This document shows positions 30,709 through 42,799 of a stretch of DNA of 64,000 nt, piece by piece. The DNA is taken from positions 70,909,747 through 70,973,746 of the forward strand of contig NC_133773.1 in the NCBI RefSeq assembly GCF_003597395.2. The letters are read 5' to 3'. Source of the DNA: Chelonoidis abingdonii. Taxonomy: Eukaryota > Chordata > Testudines > Testudinidae. Each line of letters begins with the position of its first letter. The first letter of the stretch is position 1. The notes beneath the pieces were generated by a model. The model did not search any database. It was not told where the DNA came from and was given only the letters and a program-made list of their open reading frames with translations. A program made the position numbers and the translations under genes.

Positions 30709-33329
30709 TCTGGTTCCACACTGTTCTTGTTTATCAAGCATATCTATCAGTAGGCCTTTTTGTTTGGACTAATTCTGTCAGTCAGTCTCCCATCCAATAT
30801 CTTTTCCCATCAACATTTATTACAGTTAATTATGTGACAGTTCATAAGATGTCACAATAGTGAGCTCAACTGTAAAAAGGAAGGTAAATTTGTAGACCCA
30901 ATTATCACAACAGGACTTAAGATGTAACTGGAGAAGAGGATCTCCAGAAAATGAGTGTAAACAATGTGTTTGAGTTTAATGATTAAAGGGAGATGGAGTA
31001 GTATTTAGAAAGGCAAACGGGGTCAAGGAAAGAAACGCTTGTATTGTGAGAAGACAGAAACAGAATACAGTGAGTGACTAAGGAAGAGAGTATGTCAGGG
31101 GTCAGAGGATGAGGAAACTTCTGCATCTTTGCCAGGGAAGAAGGCAAGAGTTGGGAGGGGGTGGAGAGTAAAAGGAAGCTAAGTGAAGGGAGAAAGTCAC
31201 ATCATATTTTGTCAATTCTCCTGGAAGACATTTGAGAGATCATGTGCGGAGAGAGACTGTTAAGGGGACAGTTTAAGGAACAAGTAAAATGATGAAAAGG
31301 TGGCTAGGATTTCAGGCATAGGATTCAGTTAAGTTAGAGAAGGAGAGGTGTTTAGCTACGACAATGGCAGAACTGAAGAGGAAAGAATGAATTTTTAATG
31401 CAGGAAGTCAGCCTGGTCATGGTCTTTCTGCCAGAGATGTTCTATATCCATAGAAGAAAAGGAAAGGAGCACAGAGAGGAGAGGGCTGAGAGCAGAGAAG
31501 TCATCAATACTGACAGACTAGAAGTCTTGGAAACACCAAGTGACGGGATTAACAGGCAACACTGAAGAGACCAGGAGATGGGTGGAGTGAATATAGGGGT
31601 GTATTCTGTCACAAAGCGATAGGAAGAGGAGGAGTATACTTCTCTCCATCTCCACCTCGCCCTCCTCCTTGCCCAGTTTCATCCAGCTTGGGCAGGGAGG
31701 TGTGAGAAGCAGCAGTAGCTTAAATAAGGGTGGGCAGTTGGAAAGGCCATGCCAGACAAAGGAATCCAGGTCTCTGTACGAGCCAAGAGCAGGAGGGAGT
31801 GAGACACAGAGAGGGCATGGACAGATGTGATCTCTTCAGAGATGGAGTGTGCATTTGCAAGTGTTATCTCCTCAGGTGGAAGACATTTTGATAGAAAAGT
31901 TTGAGAAACAAAAATAGGAAGCAGAATGGCAAATAAAAATCTCATATTTAATCATAAACCACCATCATTTTATTCTTAAAAAGTACTTCCTCTAAATCAT
32001 GGATTTTCCTTTACAGGTACAGGTTAATCAGCTATTTTTTTTTTAAACTTTTACTCAAAAGAGAACAACTCATTTATCTTGAACTGGGAAGTCAATAAAT
32101 CTTTAAATGGATGCCTTTCTATTATCAAATTAATGCATAATTAGTAGTTAATCCACATGGAGTAACTTTTTTTCTAAAATTACTACTGGCACCATAAAGT
32201 GTGGGAGCTCAAGAAAATAAAGTTATATTAGAAAGAAACCCTTGATTGCTAGCTTTACACACACTGAACTACAGCAAACAGACAACTAAACAGTCTGATT
32301 TTTAGCTTAAAGACATACATTGGATTGGTCTAGTTTGAAGACTGGAATAAAGCAGAAGCAGCAAGTTTGAATCCCATTGAGACATACAGAAAAAAACTAC
32401 TGTGGAAAGCCATAAAAGCTTGAATATAAAATTTTAAAGTTCAGAATGATTTCATTTTATCTTACATAACCTAGGTTCTGCTAAGAGAAATGCTGGATTA
32501 AGCCCAATAATATATTTGCCTCAATCTTTACAAGACAAACAAGATCATTACAAAAATGTTATAATGTTCTTTGAAACACTGAAAAACATCTTTTCACTGA
32601 ACAAAAAGCTTTAAGGGCCCTAACTCAGGCCAAAATTAGGATTTCTGCATTTTGAGCTCAGAGCCTTCTGGAGGCTTTCACAGCTAGGCTACCATGGAAC
32701 CCAATTCTCATTCAAGTAAATTCCCCTGAACAGCTATCATGGAACTTGCAATGAGCTTTATTATAACTCCTTCAAGCACATGATCAGGCATTCTCACTTG
32801 TATATGCATGATGTCCAAGAGTGAGTATGTTTAGCTAAAATGCTGACATCAGAAGGGCAATGAGATATTAATTGATAACACCACTGTAACATGTCAGCCT
32901 TAAAATAAAGAGAAAGATTAGTTTTGCCTTTGAATCAGGGTATTATAAGAATTTCCATTTCATGGGTTACTCAGGTAAAAGTGGGAAGATTGAACATATT
33001 GACTCAATCTCTGAAGTTTATTCTGCAGCAGTGTAGGCCATATTGATTGTTTCTGTTATGTCTTAAATTAGATTCAGATATCATCCTTAAAAAACATAAA
33101 TGTTTGCTATTTACAAACTTGAAACAGTCTTATAGTAAGGATTTTGTCATCTTTTTCAAAGAATTTGCAGATACAAGCACAACAGACCTCACTGTGCAAT
33201 AATGCATAATCGAGCTCACAAATTTCATGTTCTCCTGTACACACAGGAACCTATTGTCTTTCTTAACAGATTAACTGATTTACTCTATTAATCCATCATT
33301 TTTGTTTTACAAGATTATTATATCCAATG
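30709..33329. other. Purine-rich then AT-rich DNA, nothing recognised
   Basis: From about 30850 to 31650 the plus strand is strikingly rich in AG, with no readable domain in any frame. From about 31930 on the sequence is AT-rich. It may include an old unclassified repeat linked to the one at 28401-29330. Confidence 0.4.
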
Positions 33330-33339
33330 CCTCTGAAGC

Positions 33340-34240
33340 GCTTTAACAGTAGTGTCACAGAGGACCCTGCTTTAACAAATAGTGTCACAGGGGGCCCTGG
33401 GTGTCGAGTATGCCCATCACTGTTGGCCCAGCGCAGGGTTGGTACATCCTGTCACAAAATAGTGGGGTCTCCCTATTGGATCAAGCAATTTCAGTTAGGG
33501 GACTCAGGGTCCCTGGCAGGGCCCAGTAAAGACTCCATCTATGCCTCTTAGGTGGGCAAACAATCATAGCTGGGGCTCTGACACTCTCAGCAGGGCAGAA
33601 CAGTCAGTTTGCAGCCTCTGGGTAGAACAGAACAGAACAAAGAAACCAAACAGTCAATGGCTCCTGAGCCTCCTGGCTGGGGCAGGCAAGAGCAGTTGGG
33701 AGGTGGCGTGGTGACACTCTGGGCAGGGTAAAGCAGTCAGTCTATAGCTGGAGTCCCAAGCAGTCATACCTAGTGTGGGGCGGGGGGAGGATGAGAAGAG
33801 AACCTGGGTCCACCCTACTCCACCAGGTTCTGACTCAGAGCTTTATGAAGCTAGGATATTCCCAGTTAAGGGTTCACACCTCTGCTTCTAATACATTCCC
33901 CGGGTCACTTCCTACTACAAGGCTCATCTCTAGCACTGGCTCAGTGTCCCAGTCAGTCTACATGGCTGGCTGGTCATCTGCAGAATACTGAGAGTCCACG
34001 GTTCCCACTGCTTGAAGAACTGCAGGAGCCGTCCTTCCTCCTCAGCCAGGCCAGACTGAGCTGGGCTGCCAACTTTTATCTGTCCCTTCCACCTGGATCA
34101 TGCACAGCTAGGGGGGTGGTGCAATCTTCTGGGCCCACAGTGATTATTCAGGCCCCAGTGGCCCAGTGTGGGGTTGGTAACCTCATCATGAGTAGAATAC
34201 CGATTTTCCTCAGCTCAAATAAAAAAAAAAAAAAAAAAAA
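33340..34240. repeat. Unclassified GC-richer repeat with internal duplication
   Basis: This block is clearly higher in GC than its neighbours. TGACACTCTCAGCAGGGCAG at about 33579 and TGACACTCTGGGCAGGGTAA at about 33711 are diverged direct copies, each followed by a CAGTCAGT motif, about 132 bp apart. A TAGTGTCACAG string is also doubled near 33352 and 33381. A run of about 20 A ends the block (34220-34240), which suggests a retroposed or LTR-type origin. No coding domain was seen, and family and strand are unknown. Confidence 0.45.
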
Positions 34241-34245
34241 AGTCA

Positions 34246-35579
34246 GAGGTTGCATTAACCGCCTGATAGCATACTCACAGGACATGGCCACTTCCATGTG
34301 ACTCCAAGAGTGGACTGTTCCCTTTAATAAATGAGTGGCCATACAAGGAATTAGGCCACAGTGTAAATGAGCAACAAACCCTTAATATTAAATTATTCAA
34401 ATGTGTAACACCTAACTAAAATCATCATAATATATTTGAAATAAGCAGAAACTCCTCATATAATAGGGACATCATTTTGATGATCATAAATGAAGGCTCA
34501 TGAACAGGCATTACTGGGGTACAGCATCAGAGAGATCTGATAAACTCAAACAATTTGTTTAAGAAATTCAGCATATAAAATCTTTAATATCAACTATATT
34601 GGGTGTTAAGAACTAACAATGTCACAAAAGAGAAACAGCATCTCTTCCAAGTTATTTATAACTTGAAATACAAAAAATCAGACAAGAACAGAGGGAATCT
34701 TAGACGTTTTAATTCTTATTTATATGCAGGATGGGAGTGGTAACTGCTTTATTGACATGGGCCAATATTTTTAGTCCAAGTAGAAGCAGCTTTACAGCAA
34801 GATAGCAGTATCCTTCTGGGAAAAAGTTTGACCCATGCAAGAGGGCAGCATTGCCTATGAAGTAGGAAAGGAAAGAGAAGAAGATGATAAAGAGAATGGG
34901 AAAAGATGACTAAGTGGTCAGGTTGTCATTATTAGGAGACTGATGACCTAAGTAAGATGTGATGAGACAGGAGTAGAGATTCAGGCTATGGAAGAGGTAA
35001 AAAACTTAATTTGGAAAGTGAGGAGGAGCCACTTAAGGAGGAGTGATTTGAATGGGAGATTGCACAGAATCCAAGAAGGGGAGGCAAAACCAAACTAAGA
35101 CAAAAATTATACCCCATTTAAGGCATTAGCCATAATGACTCTGGCCAGAAGAGTACCTCGTTCTCTTATTGTTCCAGGAAGCAGGCAGGTTTTCCTTTCC
35201 TTTAGGCACCAGGTTAGGGGAGGAGCCACTTAAACCACTATCAATTGGGTTGAGTCAGAGCAGCCAAACTTACTGTCAGAGAAACACATTCTCTGGAGCA
35301 TAGGTCAGGCAAATTACCTGGACCTGTTGGCCCAGAAACCTGTAGCAGCCAGCATGGCTTCTAGTCCTCTCTCTTGCTCAGCTTCCTTTTCCTGTTTATA
35401 TAGCCCAGCCCCATGGGTGGGGCAGGTTCGTCCTTGATAGCACCCAAACTGTGCACTCCCCCTCCCACCTACAGAGAGATGTGGAGATCAGGGGAAAGAT
35501 GATCTGGCAGCTACATTCTTGATACAGCTTGATCAGTGAGATGGGAAAGGCAGTCAGCAATAGGATGGTCTGAAGAAGG
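34246..35579. other. Non-coding DNA, nothing recognised
   Basis: No gene was recognised. Short GC-richer patches near 35150-35480 could be old repeat sequence that I cannot name. Confidence 0.4.
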
Positions 35580-35775
35580 ATGGTCCAGTAGTTAGGGTGC
35601 TAGCCTAGGACTCTGCAGAGCTAGGTTCAATTTGTGTGCCACCACAGTTCTCCTGTGCGACTTTGGGCAAGTAACCGTTTCTCTGAGCTTCAGTTCTCGC
35701 ATCTTTAAAATGGGGTTAGTACTTCCCTGCCTCACACAGGTGTTGTACAGAGAAGCACAATAAAGCTCATGCAGT
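35580..35775 (+). repeat. MIR/CORE-type SINE, nearly full length
   Basis: A tRNA-like head (CCAGTAGTTAGGGTGCTAGC, then GGTTCAATTTG as a B-box-like string) is followed by the MIR core CTGTGCGACTTTGGGCAAGT. The rest reads CTTCAGTTCTCGCATCTTTA, then AAATGGGG. This order matches MIR-like SINEs of amniotes. Confidence 0.72.
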
Positions 35776-35841
35776 AATGGGAGCTATAAAAGTCTCACAG
35801 ATATAGAAACAGAAAATAAGAGATTTGGTTATCAAAGCAGA

Positions 35842-35948
35842 AGATAACCAATGCTGTAGAGAAAGAATGCAGGAAGAAATGCAGTGAGTGTGGGGCCTTG
35901 GGGAAGATAGCAGAGTGGGGCAGAGATAACCAATGCTGTAGAGAAAGA
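35842..35948. repeat. Perfect 25-bp direct repeat, 82-bp period
   Basis: The 25 bases at 35842-35866 (starting AGATAACCAATGCTGTAGAG) recur without change at 35924-35948. This looks like a local duplication just before the repeat at 35950. Confidence 0.8.
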
Positions 35949-35949
35949 C

Positions 35950-36050
35950 AAGATGGGTGAGGTAATATTTTATTGGACCAGCTTCTGAAAGAGACAAGCC
36001 AGACAGAGCTCTTCTTCTGGTCAGAAAAAGATGGCAGGATTTAGCAACAC
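35950..36050 (+). repeat. Interspersed repeat, same family as 43813-43935
   Basis: AGATGGGTGAGGTAATATTT, then TATTGGACCAGCTTCTGAAA and AGAGCTCTTCTTCTGGTC match the sequence order of the copy at 43813-43935. This is a common reptile repeat, but I could not decide its class; a Penelope-like or LINE 3-prime origin is possible. Confidence 0.6.
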
Positions 36051-36532
36051 CCTGTATATAAGGAAAAGGGAGACAATATAAAAGCATCCCAAAGGTTGTT
36101 CTTCTCAATGATTGAGAAGACAATGGTAATGGCACTGCAGAAAGGACTAAAAGGACAGTTTTAAAAGGGAAGGTGAGGAGCATATTTTAGCTGATTGAAA
36201 ATTAGTAAGTGAAAGAGCATCCTGGAAGAGACGTCAGAAGACAAGAAGATGAGAGGCGGACAGAGTGGAACTATCATGAGCACCAGAGAATCAGATATGA
36301 TAGTCACCTACATAGAATTAGTGAACAAGACAGAAATGTTAGGATGTATTACAGGCAGCATGGACAGCTTCACATACAATTAAGTATGCCCAATATTTTC
36401 ATTGGCAACCTTAATTTCACAATTTCCTACCTTTTGAATGCTTAACTTTGCAATCTTAACTCTGTTAAAAGAGTATTTTCTTGACTGTAATCCACAGTCA
36501 GATGGAAAATATTATGACGACTGTGTATTTTA
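36051..36532. other. Non-coding DNA, nothing recognised
   Basis: A 78-codon frame at 36209-36445 has no recognisable domain, and its surroundings are repetitive. Confidence 0.4.
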
Positions 36533-36620
36533 CAGGGGTAACTGGATGAAATTCTTTGGCATGTGCTATACAGAAGGTCAGATTAGATGATCTAATAATG
36601 CTCCTTTCTGGTTTCATAAC
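36533..36620 (+). repeat. CR1-type LINE 3-prime end fragment
   Basis: GGGGTAACTGGATGAAATTC, then GGCATGTGCTATACAGAAGG and TCAGATTAGATGATCTAATA give the order of a CR1 3-prime UTR. The octamer tail is not preserved. Confidence 0.72.
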
Positions 36621-39439
36621 CCGTTACTCAAAATATTTCTTCTCCTGGAAGATGATGTTCAGGTCTGGTCACCATTTTTTTTTTAAATAGCAGAAATAGA
36701 AGAGGTGTTAGAGTCATTGAAATATTTAGAGAGCACATTAGGAGAAGGAAATTTGGACATAGATAAGGCATTTTTTCCACACAAATTATATAATGCTATA
36801 TATAAAATGGATGCCAATAGCATAAGCAGCATTACAAAAAATTAGACTTTTATAAGGATAATGAGAATGTTCAGTTGCATTAAATATGATTAAGTAGTAA
36901 GTCTGTGATACAATCTTTATGCTTCAGGGCATATATCAACAGAAGAAATATTCCGTATGGGCAACCTTTTCCATAATTGCCAACTATAGATTTTGTTGCC
37001 TTTTCATCTGAAGCTTCTGATACTGCCCCTATCAGAAAGAGGATATTGGACAAAAACGTACCAATGGTCTAATCTACATGGCAATTCCAATGTGGGTGAT
37101 AGAGACAATAAATGTAGATGAAAGCAACCAAAGGGGTCCCTGAGGAAACTAGAAATAAGGAAGAGGGAAAATGACTGAATATTATGCTTTGCTTTTTTTT
37201 TTTTTTATTTATTGAGAGTATGCACACTACATGCTATAAAAATTAAGAAACTTGAAGCACAAAAATAAATTTACTTCAGAGCTAACCCTCTATCATATAT
37301 CAGTAGTTTTTTTTAAGAAAAGGGCCATATAATACAGCACACAGACTTCTGTTTTTTTTAATAGGAATTTCTGTACTGACTCCTATTTTTAATAGAAGCA
37401 GTGGGGAGGGGTGGGATAGGGTGGGGAGGGGAGGGGAAAGAAACTAACACTGTTATGGACATTGTTAATGCAGCACCAGCAGTGAGTTCCTTTATAAATT
37501 AAGTCTAGCCACCACACCACTAGTCAAACAAATCATTACCCTACATATGGAGGGAAAATGTTTCAAATTTCACTGAATGAAAGAGCTACTTTCCCAAGCT
37601 CCTGTTAATGGAATGCTTCACTCACTAGATGGAACAAGGTGTGTTCTCTTACCTAGCAACTCCTCTCTCACAGAATCATGACTCACCTTCCCCCCTCCAT
37701 CACCTTTTTTTTGTTTGTTTTTTTAAATGAAAGCCTTTTCTCCTATCCTTAGGTAATCTAATCACCCCAAGATATTATACTGTAAATCTACAATGTAATG
37801 CCATTGTAAAACAGGTGCTCATTTTCACTATACTATTTTAGAAGAGGCATTATCTTTATTAATTGTTCCACAGATGCATATTTTTCAAATAAAGTTCATG
37901 GGGCTGATTCAGCACTACATTCTTCCAGTTTTACTGGGAGATGACTGGAATAATGCAGGGGGTCAATCTGGCTATATATTTTTAAAAAGTGAACTCTAGT
38001 AAACAGCAAAAAAAGTCTATACAGAGCTCCCCAGGCCTTAGGTATGCCTATAGGGAGAAAGGATGCACTGTTTCTGGCATCCCCCAGCATCATCCTCTTA
38101 TTTGAATAGGGGGCCTATGGTCTTGGATCCAACCTTTTGCACTGCAACACCTAATGGAGATATGCTAGTATTGCACAACTGCTAAAGACCTGGCAAATTA
38201 CTTCCCCTGGAAACTCCAAGAGTAAAGGTGAACAGCCACAACTACTCCTCGGGACAGGGCACCTATATATACCACCCTACCCCACACTTTAGGCACTGAA
38301 CAAAGTTTCAATCTAGCCTAAGTGATTTAAAGATTTTTTTTTAAAAAGGTTTAAATATCTGGGCTTTAGTCACTAATAGCACACACCATGAATACTGTGG
38401 CAGTCAAGACAACCAACCAATAAAATGTATATATCATTCTGTTTAGGGGTCTCAGAATAGACTAACTTTTGGAACAGTTTCTGTCTCCTCAAGAATGAGA
38501 AACTTTAAAAACATTAATTTACACTTTTACAAATATGTCCTTTCAAAACATTTACAGTGATTTTCCAATATTACTTAGAGAACAGTGTCTTCTTTCCTAA
38601 AGAAGAACTGTCCCCCGAAAAGATGTTCTCAGCTCTGAATACAACAAAAAGGTGCACAAAACCAAAAAAAAAAAAAAAAAAAAATTTAATGTGCATACTA
38701 CAGTCCATCTTGCTACAACTCTTCCCAGCTTCATAAACAATAAAAAAAACAAAGTCACACAAGTCACCTAGTTTCAGGTTTAATTACAAAATAAAAAAAA
38801 AATCAAAATAAACACTCAAACTCATGAAACAATCAAAAAACCCAAACACTGGTCAGCAAATGGTGAAATGTAGTGCTTTTCATTAGGCTTCATGGCATAA
38901 TTTTGGACTCATTTTGATCTACGTGAATCAAAATGAAAGAGCATTTGCACAAAATACTGTACAATGAATTTGTCAAGTTTTGCATGTCACTATTTAGATG
39001 GCTCATTTCACCTCCATGTTAAAATATCCATATTTTAAAATACCCAAACTTCTGTACAGGTTACCTTCATTCCCCATCTCCTCTCCCCTCTCCACGCCCG
39101 TCTTCCCCCTCCCTATCCTATATAGTGCACAGATATGTAATCTATCCAAACCTACTTTTCCTTCCAAGTCAAATGCAAAACAGGCTCCCTTGGACAAACA
39201 GAATCCTTCGAGAGTACACACCTGATTTGTGAGTAAATGCAGAATCCAGCACTGTAAAGTATAATCCTTCTATTCCACTGAAAAGATAAAACTCACATTA
39301 ACCAAAATTTCATGGGCTACATGCATCCAGGCCACCTCTGTCAGCAAACAAGCCACTTTCATTCCTTGAATTGAGCCTATTTATACTACTAGAATTAATG
39401 GATACTGTACAGGAAAGTCAGCTCAAGACCTGAGTCAGA
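36621..39439. other. AT-rich non-coding DNA
   Basis: No gene or repeat family was recognised. A G-rich patch at 37402-37436 has five runs of three or more G and could form a G-quadruplex. An A run lies at 38666-38683. Confidence 0.45.
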
Positions 39440-40530
39440 CCCTTCCCCATCCTGAACGCTAAATGAGAGTTGTAAGCAAACAGTGCCTCATTTGACTGAA
39501 ATAGCCAATGCCACATACAGTGAAGGAATCTTCTCTTCCTCCTTCAAACACAACATAGTCCAACTAATACTGAAGAAGCCCCTTCTTGATGCAGCAAATA
39601 TTAATTACTTCCCAGTGTCAAACCTTCCATCCCTGAGCAGGCTCATAGTGAAGCAAGCCAAAGGGTGCCTGTAAATCTATTTAACCAAAACCAATATCTT
39701 AAACCAAGTACAACCTAAACTGAGACCAGAATGTGGGAGGGAAACAGCATTAGTGATTCTTTAGATCTCCTGCTCTTGATGGATGGACAGACATCCATTT
39801 CCATCCTCATGAAGGACTCTATGTCATTTGATAGAGCTAAGTATCAGATAATATGGACTCATTTAGGAGAGATTGTAGGAGTCCAAGGGAACATACTAAA
39901 ATGTGTCAAGCATTTCCTGGAGGGATGCACCTAAAAAGAATAATGATGAGAAACTGCATTTCCACCTCTAAGCCCCTCATTTGTGGAATCTTACCAGGAT
40001 CAATTCTCTCTCTGGCCTAAGTCAACTTTTACATGTAGTCACTTGGAGAAATAAGACATTACAGACTCAAAAGCCAAAAAGCCCACAGAGAACCCACAGA
40101 TGAGACACAATTCTGTTTCCTTCATTGCATATAAAAATGCAGTGCTCAACCAATGTTAGCTAATGGACAACAGCTGCTGGTTAAAACTGAACCCAAGCAA
40201 GATGGAAGTTATGCTAGCAGACAGAAGAAAATACTATACTGTAAAGGAGTTTGCAGCCACAGTGCAGTTTTTTGTTGTTTTTTTTGGGGGGGGGGGGGGG
40301 GGGCAGGGCACACACCCACAATTGGTTAAGCCAGTTCAGATTCTTTGCTGACACTGAGCTCTGACATAGCATCATTTGTAATTAATGCCTCTATAATTTC
40401 TGTTTTGGCAAGAAGATTGCATCCTATTCTGGGGGACAATGACCTGGCCTCAGTTATACATGCCATTGTGATTTGCCTTCTGGATTAAACCAATGCAATA
40501 TACCTGGGCATGAAGTCATCAGTTTTTAAG
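39440..40530 (+). pseudogene. L2-clade LINE reverse transcriptase remnant
   Basis: Plus-strand translation in shifting frames gives L2-type RT blocks. LILKKPLLDAANINYFPVSN (near 39565-39625) matches the LKKP.LD...NYRPVSNLP motif. A following frame (39731-39934) has LLLLMDGQTSISILMKDSMS and later GNILKCVKHFLEGCT. Further on come WLKLNPSKMEVMLADRR (40173-40225) and DLASVIHAIVICLLD (near 40443-40485). Together these follow the order of the L2 RT palm and thumb. The Asp-Asp box is not readable. A T/G homopolymer insertion (40266-40303) interrupts it. The enzyme would have been an ORF2 protein with an endonuclease domain, which is missing. Confidence 0.7.
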
Positions 40531-40578
40531 AAGTTCCTCCTAGTATAGGATGCCGCAGTGAGTTTCCTCAGTAACTAA

Positions 40579-40764
40579 ATCAGAGTCAGGGCTGGCTCTA
40601 ACATTTTTGCTGCCCCAAGGAAAAGAAAGCGCCGTGCTGCCGAACCGTGCCCCCCCTCCCCCCCAGCACCACGCCGCCTGGCTGAACCAAAAAAAAACCA
40701 AAAACAAAACTAAAAAAAGCATGTGCTTGGTCGGCTGGTGTCTGGAGCCGGCCCTGATCAGAGT
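40579..40764. mobile_element. hAT MITE with perfect 8-bp target duplication
   Basis: The element spans 40587-40756 (170 bp). It starts CAGGGCTGGCTCTAAC and ends CTGGAGCCGGCCCTG, imperfect inverted ends. ATCAGAGT flanks it on both sides (40579-40586 and 40757-40764). It has no coding capacity. It sits just after the L2 remnant. Confidence 0.87.
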
Positions 40765-41075
40765 GGCAAGTAAAGCAATATTGAGCTAAGGAAGGCCCAC
40801 CCTTTAACAAGTGCAAAGCATGTTCTCAGTAAAGTAACAGTTTAAAAGGACATTGGAAGTTTAGGAGAATGGCAGAGAGGTTGGTGGGGGGGAGGGGGGA
40901 GACAATGAGCTGCATGTGGCATCGGGGATGGTGGGGGGGGAAGACTGATGCTGAGAGTTGTGCCAATAGTTGCAACAGCTTTGTGAAGGCTGTACTAGCA
41001 GCAGGGACTTGGAAAACCCCCACCTCTTTAGGGGTGAAAAAGCCATGAGAGAAAGACTGGGTGACGGAAAATGAA
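40765..41075. other. Spacer between small DNA transposons
   Basis: About 310 bp with G-rich stretches (near 40886-40900 and 40931-40940). No gene or repeat was recognised. Confidence 0.45.
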
Positions 41076-41273
41076 TACACCACTACCTCGATATAACGCC
41101 ACCGGATATAACACAAATTTGGATATAACGCGATAAAGCAGTAGTCTGGGGGGGGGGGGCAGGCCTGCACACTCCAGTGGATCAAAGCAAGTTCAATATA
41201 ACATGGTTTCACCTATAAACGCAATAAGATTTTTTGGCTCCCAAGGACAGCGTTATATCAAGGTAGAGGTGTA
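41076..41273. mobile_element. Tc1/mariner-type MITE with TA duplication
   Basis: The element spans 41078-41271 and is flanked by TA on both sides. The left end CACCACTACCTCGATATAAC and the reverse complement of the right end, CACCTCTACCTTGATATAAC, agree at 18 of 20 bases. Inside are further ATATAACGC and GTTATAT motifs. It has no coding capacity and belongs to the Tc1/mariner superfamily by its TA target and inverted ends. Confidence 0.82.
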
Positions 41274-41279
41274 CTAAAG

Positions 41280-41565
41280 ATATGTCTACACTGCAATTTA
41301 AAAAAAAAACAAAAAAAAAAACACACACACAATCATCACCATGCAAGCCTTGGGCAGCAGACTGGAGCTAAAATTACAGTATAGGTGTTAGGGCTCTGGC
41401 TGGAGCTCTGAGACCCACCCCCTTTGTGGGGTCTCAGAATTCAGGCCCAAATGTCTACACTGCAATTTTTAGCCCCACAACCTGACTCCCATGAGCCTGA
41501 GTCATCTGACCTGGGCCAGCTGCAGCCATGCCATGCAAGCCTTTTATTGTGGTATCGACTCTATT
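41280..41565. mobile_element. Degraded MITE with doubled CTACACTGCAATTT motif
   Basis: The left end reads ATATGTCTACACTGCAATTT. The same GTCTACACTGCAATTTTTAG motif recurs near 41452. The interior has paired GGGCTCTGGCTGGAGCTCTG and GGTCTCAGAATTCAGGCCC strings. The right end is blurred (CTTTTATTGTGGTATCGACT). The composition and the GTCTACACTGCA end type fit non-autonomous Harbinger or hAT elements of turtles. An A/CA-rich insertion (41299-41331) lies near the left end. Confidence 0.55.
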
Positions 41566-41639
41566 CAGTCTCTTACAATGTGTCTGCTAGACCAGCAATC
41601 ACTCCCCCAATAGAGGAACTCTAGGCTGTAGGGAGTGAC

Positions 41640-42750
41640 TGAGGGGGGCGGGGGGAACAATTTGGGATATCTCAATAACTGGGCTGGACATTCAGATAAA
41701 TCCCTAGGGGTGTGGCTCAGGACCCAATAGAGAGTGGGTGGGCCTAGGTCCCCTCACTTTGCCTCTCCACATCCCCATTCCTCTGTAATCACTGAAGCCC
41801 ATGGGACAATCTGAGTACAAAGGGATGATTGAGGCACAGGCAGGGCCCCCTGTGATGAGATCCATGGGATGCAACCTGAGACTGTTGGACCAATGGGCCC
41901 CCTTTTTTCTCACAATCCTGGGTTCTCACAAGGCCTTACTGGTGGAAAGCAGCTAAGCCCTCCAGGTGCTGTTATCACTCAGCCCAACAGCATGTGAAGC
42001 CCCACACCCAGCTAGGTTGCATGAATGCTTCCAGAACCACTCATGAATCACACAGAGAAAGGCACCAGCCAAATCCCACCCAGCTCCCAGCCTTGTACTT
42101 CAGGAAAATACGGTCTTGCACAACTCAAGACCCTTTCTTTAGTGATGCAAGTTTATTAATTGGTTCACCACTTCATCAATGGAAAGTGGATATATACCAG
42201 CTTTTGTAAATCCCAGCAGATTCACCAAACCTTCAGGCAAACTCACTGGTAAAGATAAACAGTAAAACAGTTTATTGATTACAAAATATAGAGTTTAAGT
42301 GATATGCAAAAAGTCGGAATGGTTACCAAAATAAAATAAAAGCATGCAGTCTAAACCTTAACCCCTTATCACACTAGACAGTATTTAGATCAAGTAATGT
42401 TCTCACCCTCACAGGATCTTACAGTCCTTAACATATAGGTTTCTCACTTAAACCTGAGCCAGTGTCCTCTGTCGAAATCTTCTGTCTTCTCAGCATCCTT
42501 GTTGCTTGCAGCATAGTGGGGAGAGGAGATAAGACCACACATGGGGTCACTGTGTTCTATCTTATACCCTTAGTCCATGTACTTGGAGAACACAAGTTGA
42601 GGCATGTCTGGGGGCATGAAGGTGGTCCCCATAAACATCCCCAAAACTACCTCATTATCCACCTTCAAAACTCCCCTCAAAACTCTTTATTGCTGAGATG
42701 CCTACAAAAAAGGTGTGATAGTTCTTAGGCAAATGTATGTTGAGTTCACT
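41640..42750. repeat. Possible unclassified interspersed repeat
   Basis: The sequence style changes here: moderate GC, then a TTTATTGATTACAAAATATA block and CTTTAGTCCATGTACTTGG-like text around 42570-42590. I believe similar blocks occur in turtle genomes, perhaps LTR-type. I see no terminal repeats and no coding domain, so this is a weak call. Confidence 0.35.
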
Positions 42751-42799
42751 CCCTATCATGTTGACTAATATTGTCTTGTTTTTAACTTGTATTTCCTAT

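Noticed and set aside
34219..34240. Poly-A run as the end of a processed host pseudogene
   Set aside because: No coding domain or known mRNA sequence was recognised upstream; an unclassified repeat is the safer reading.
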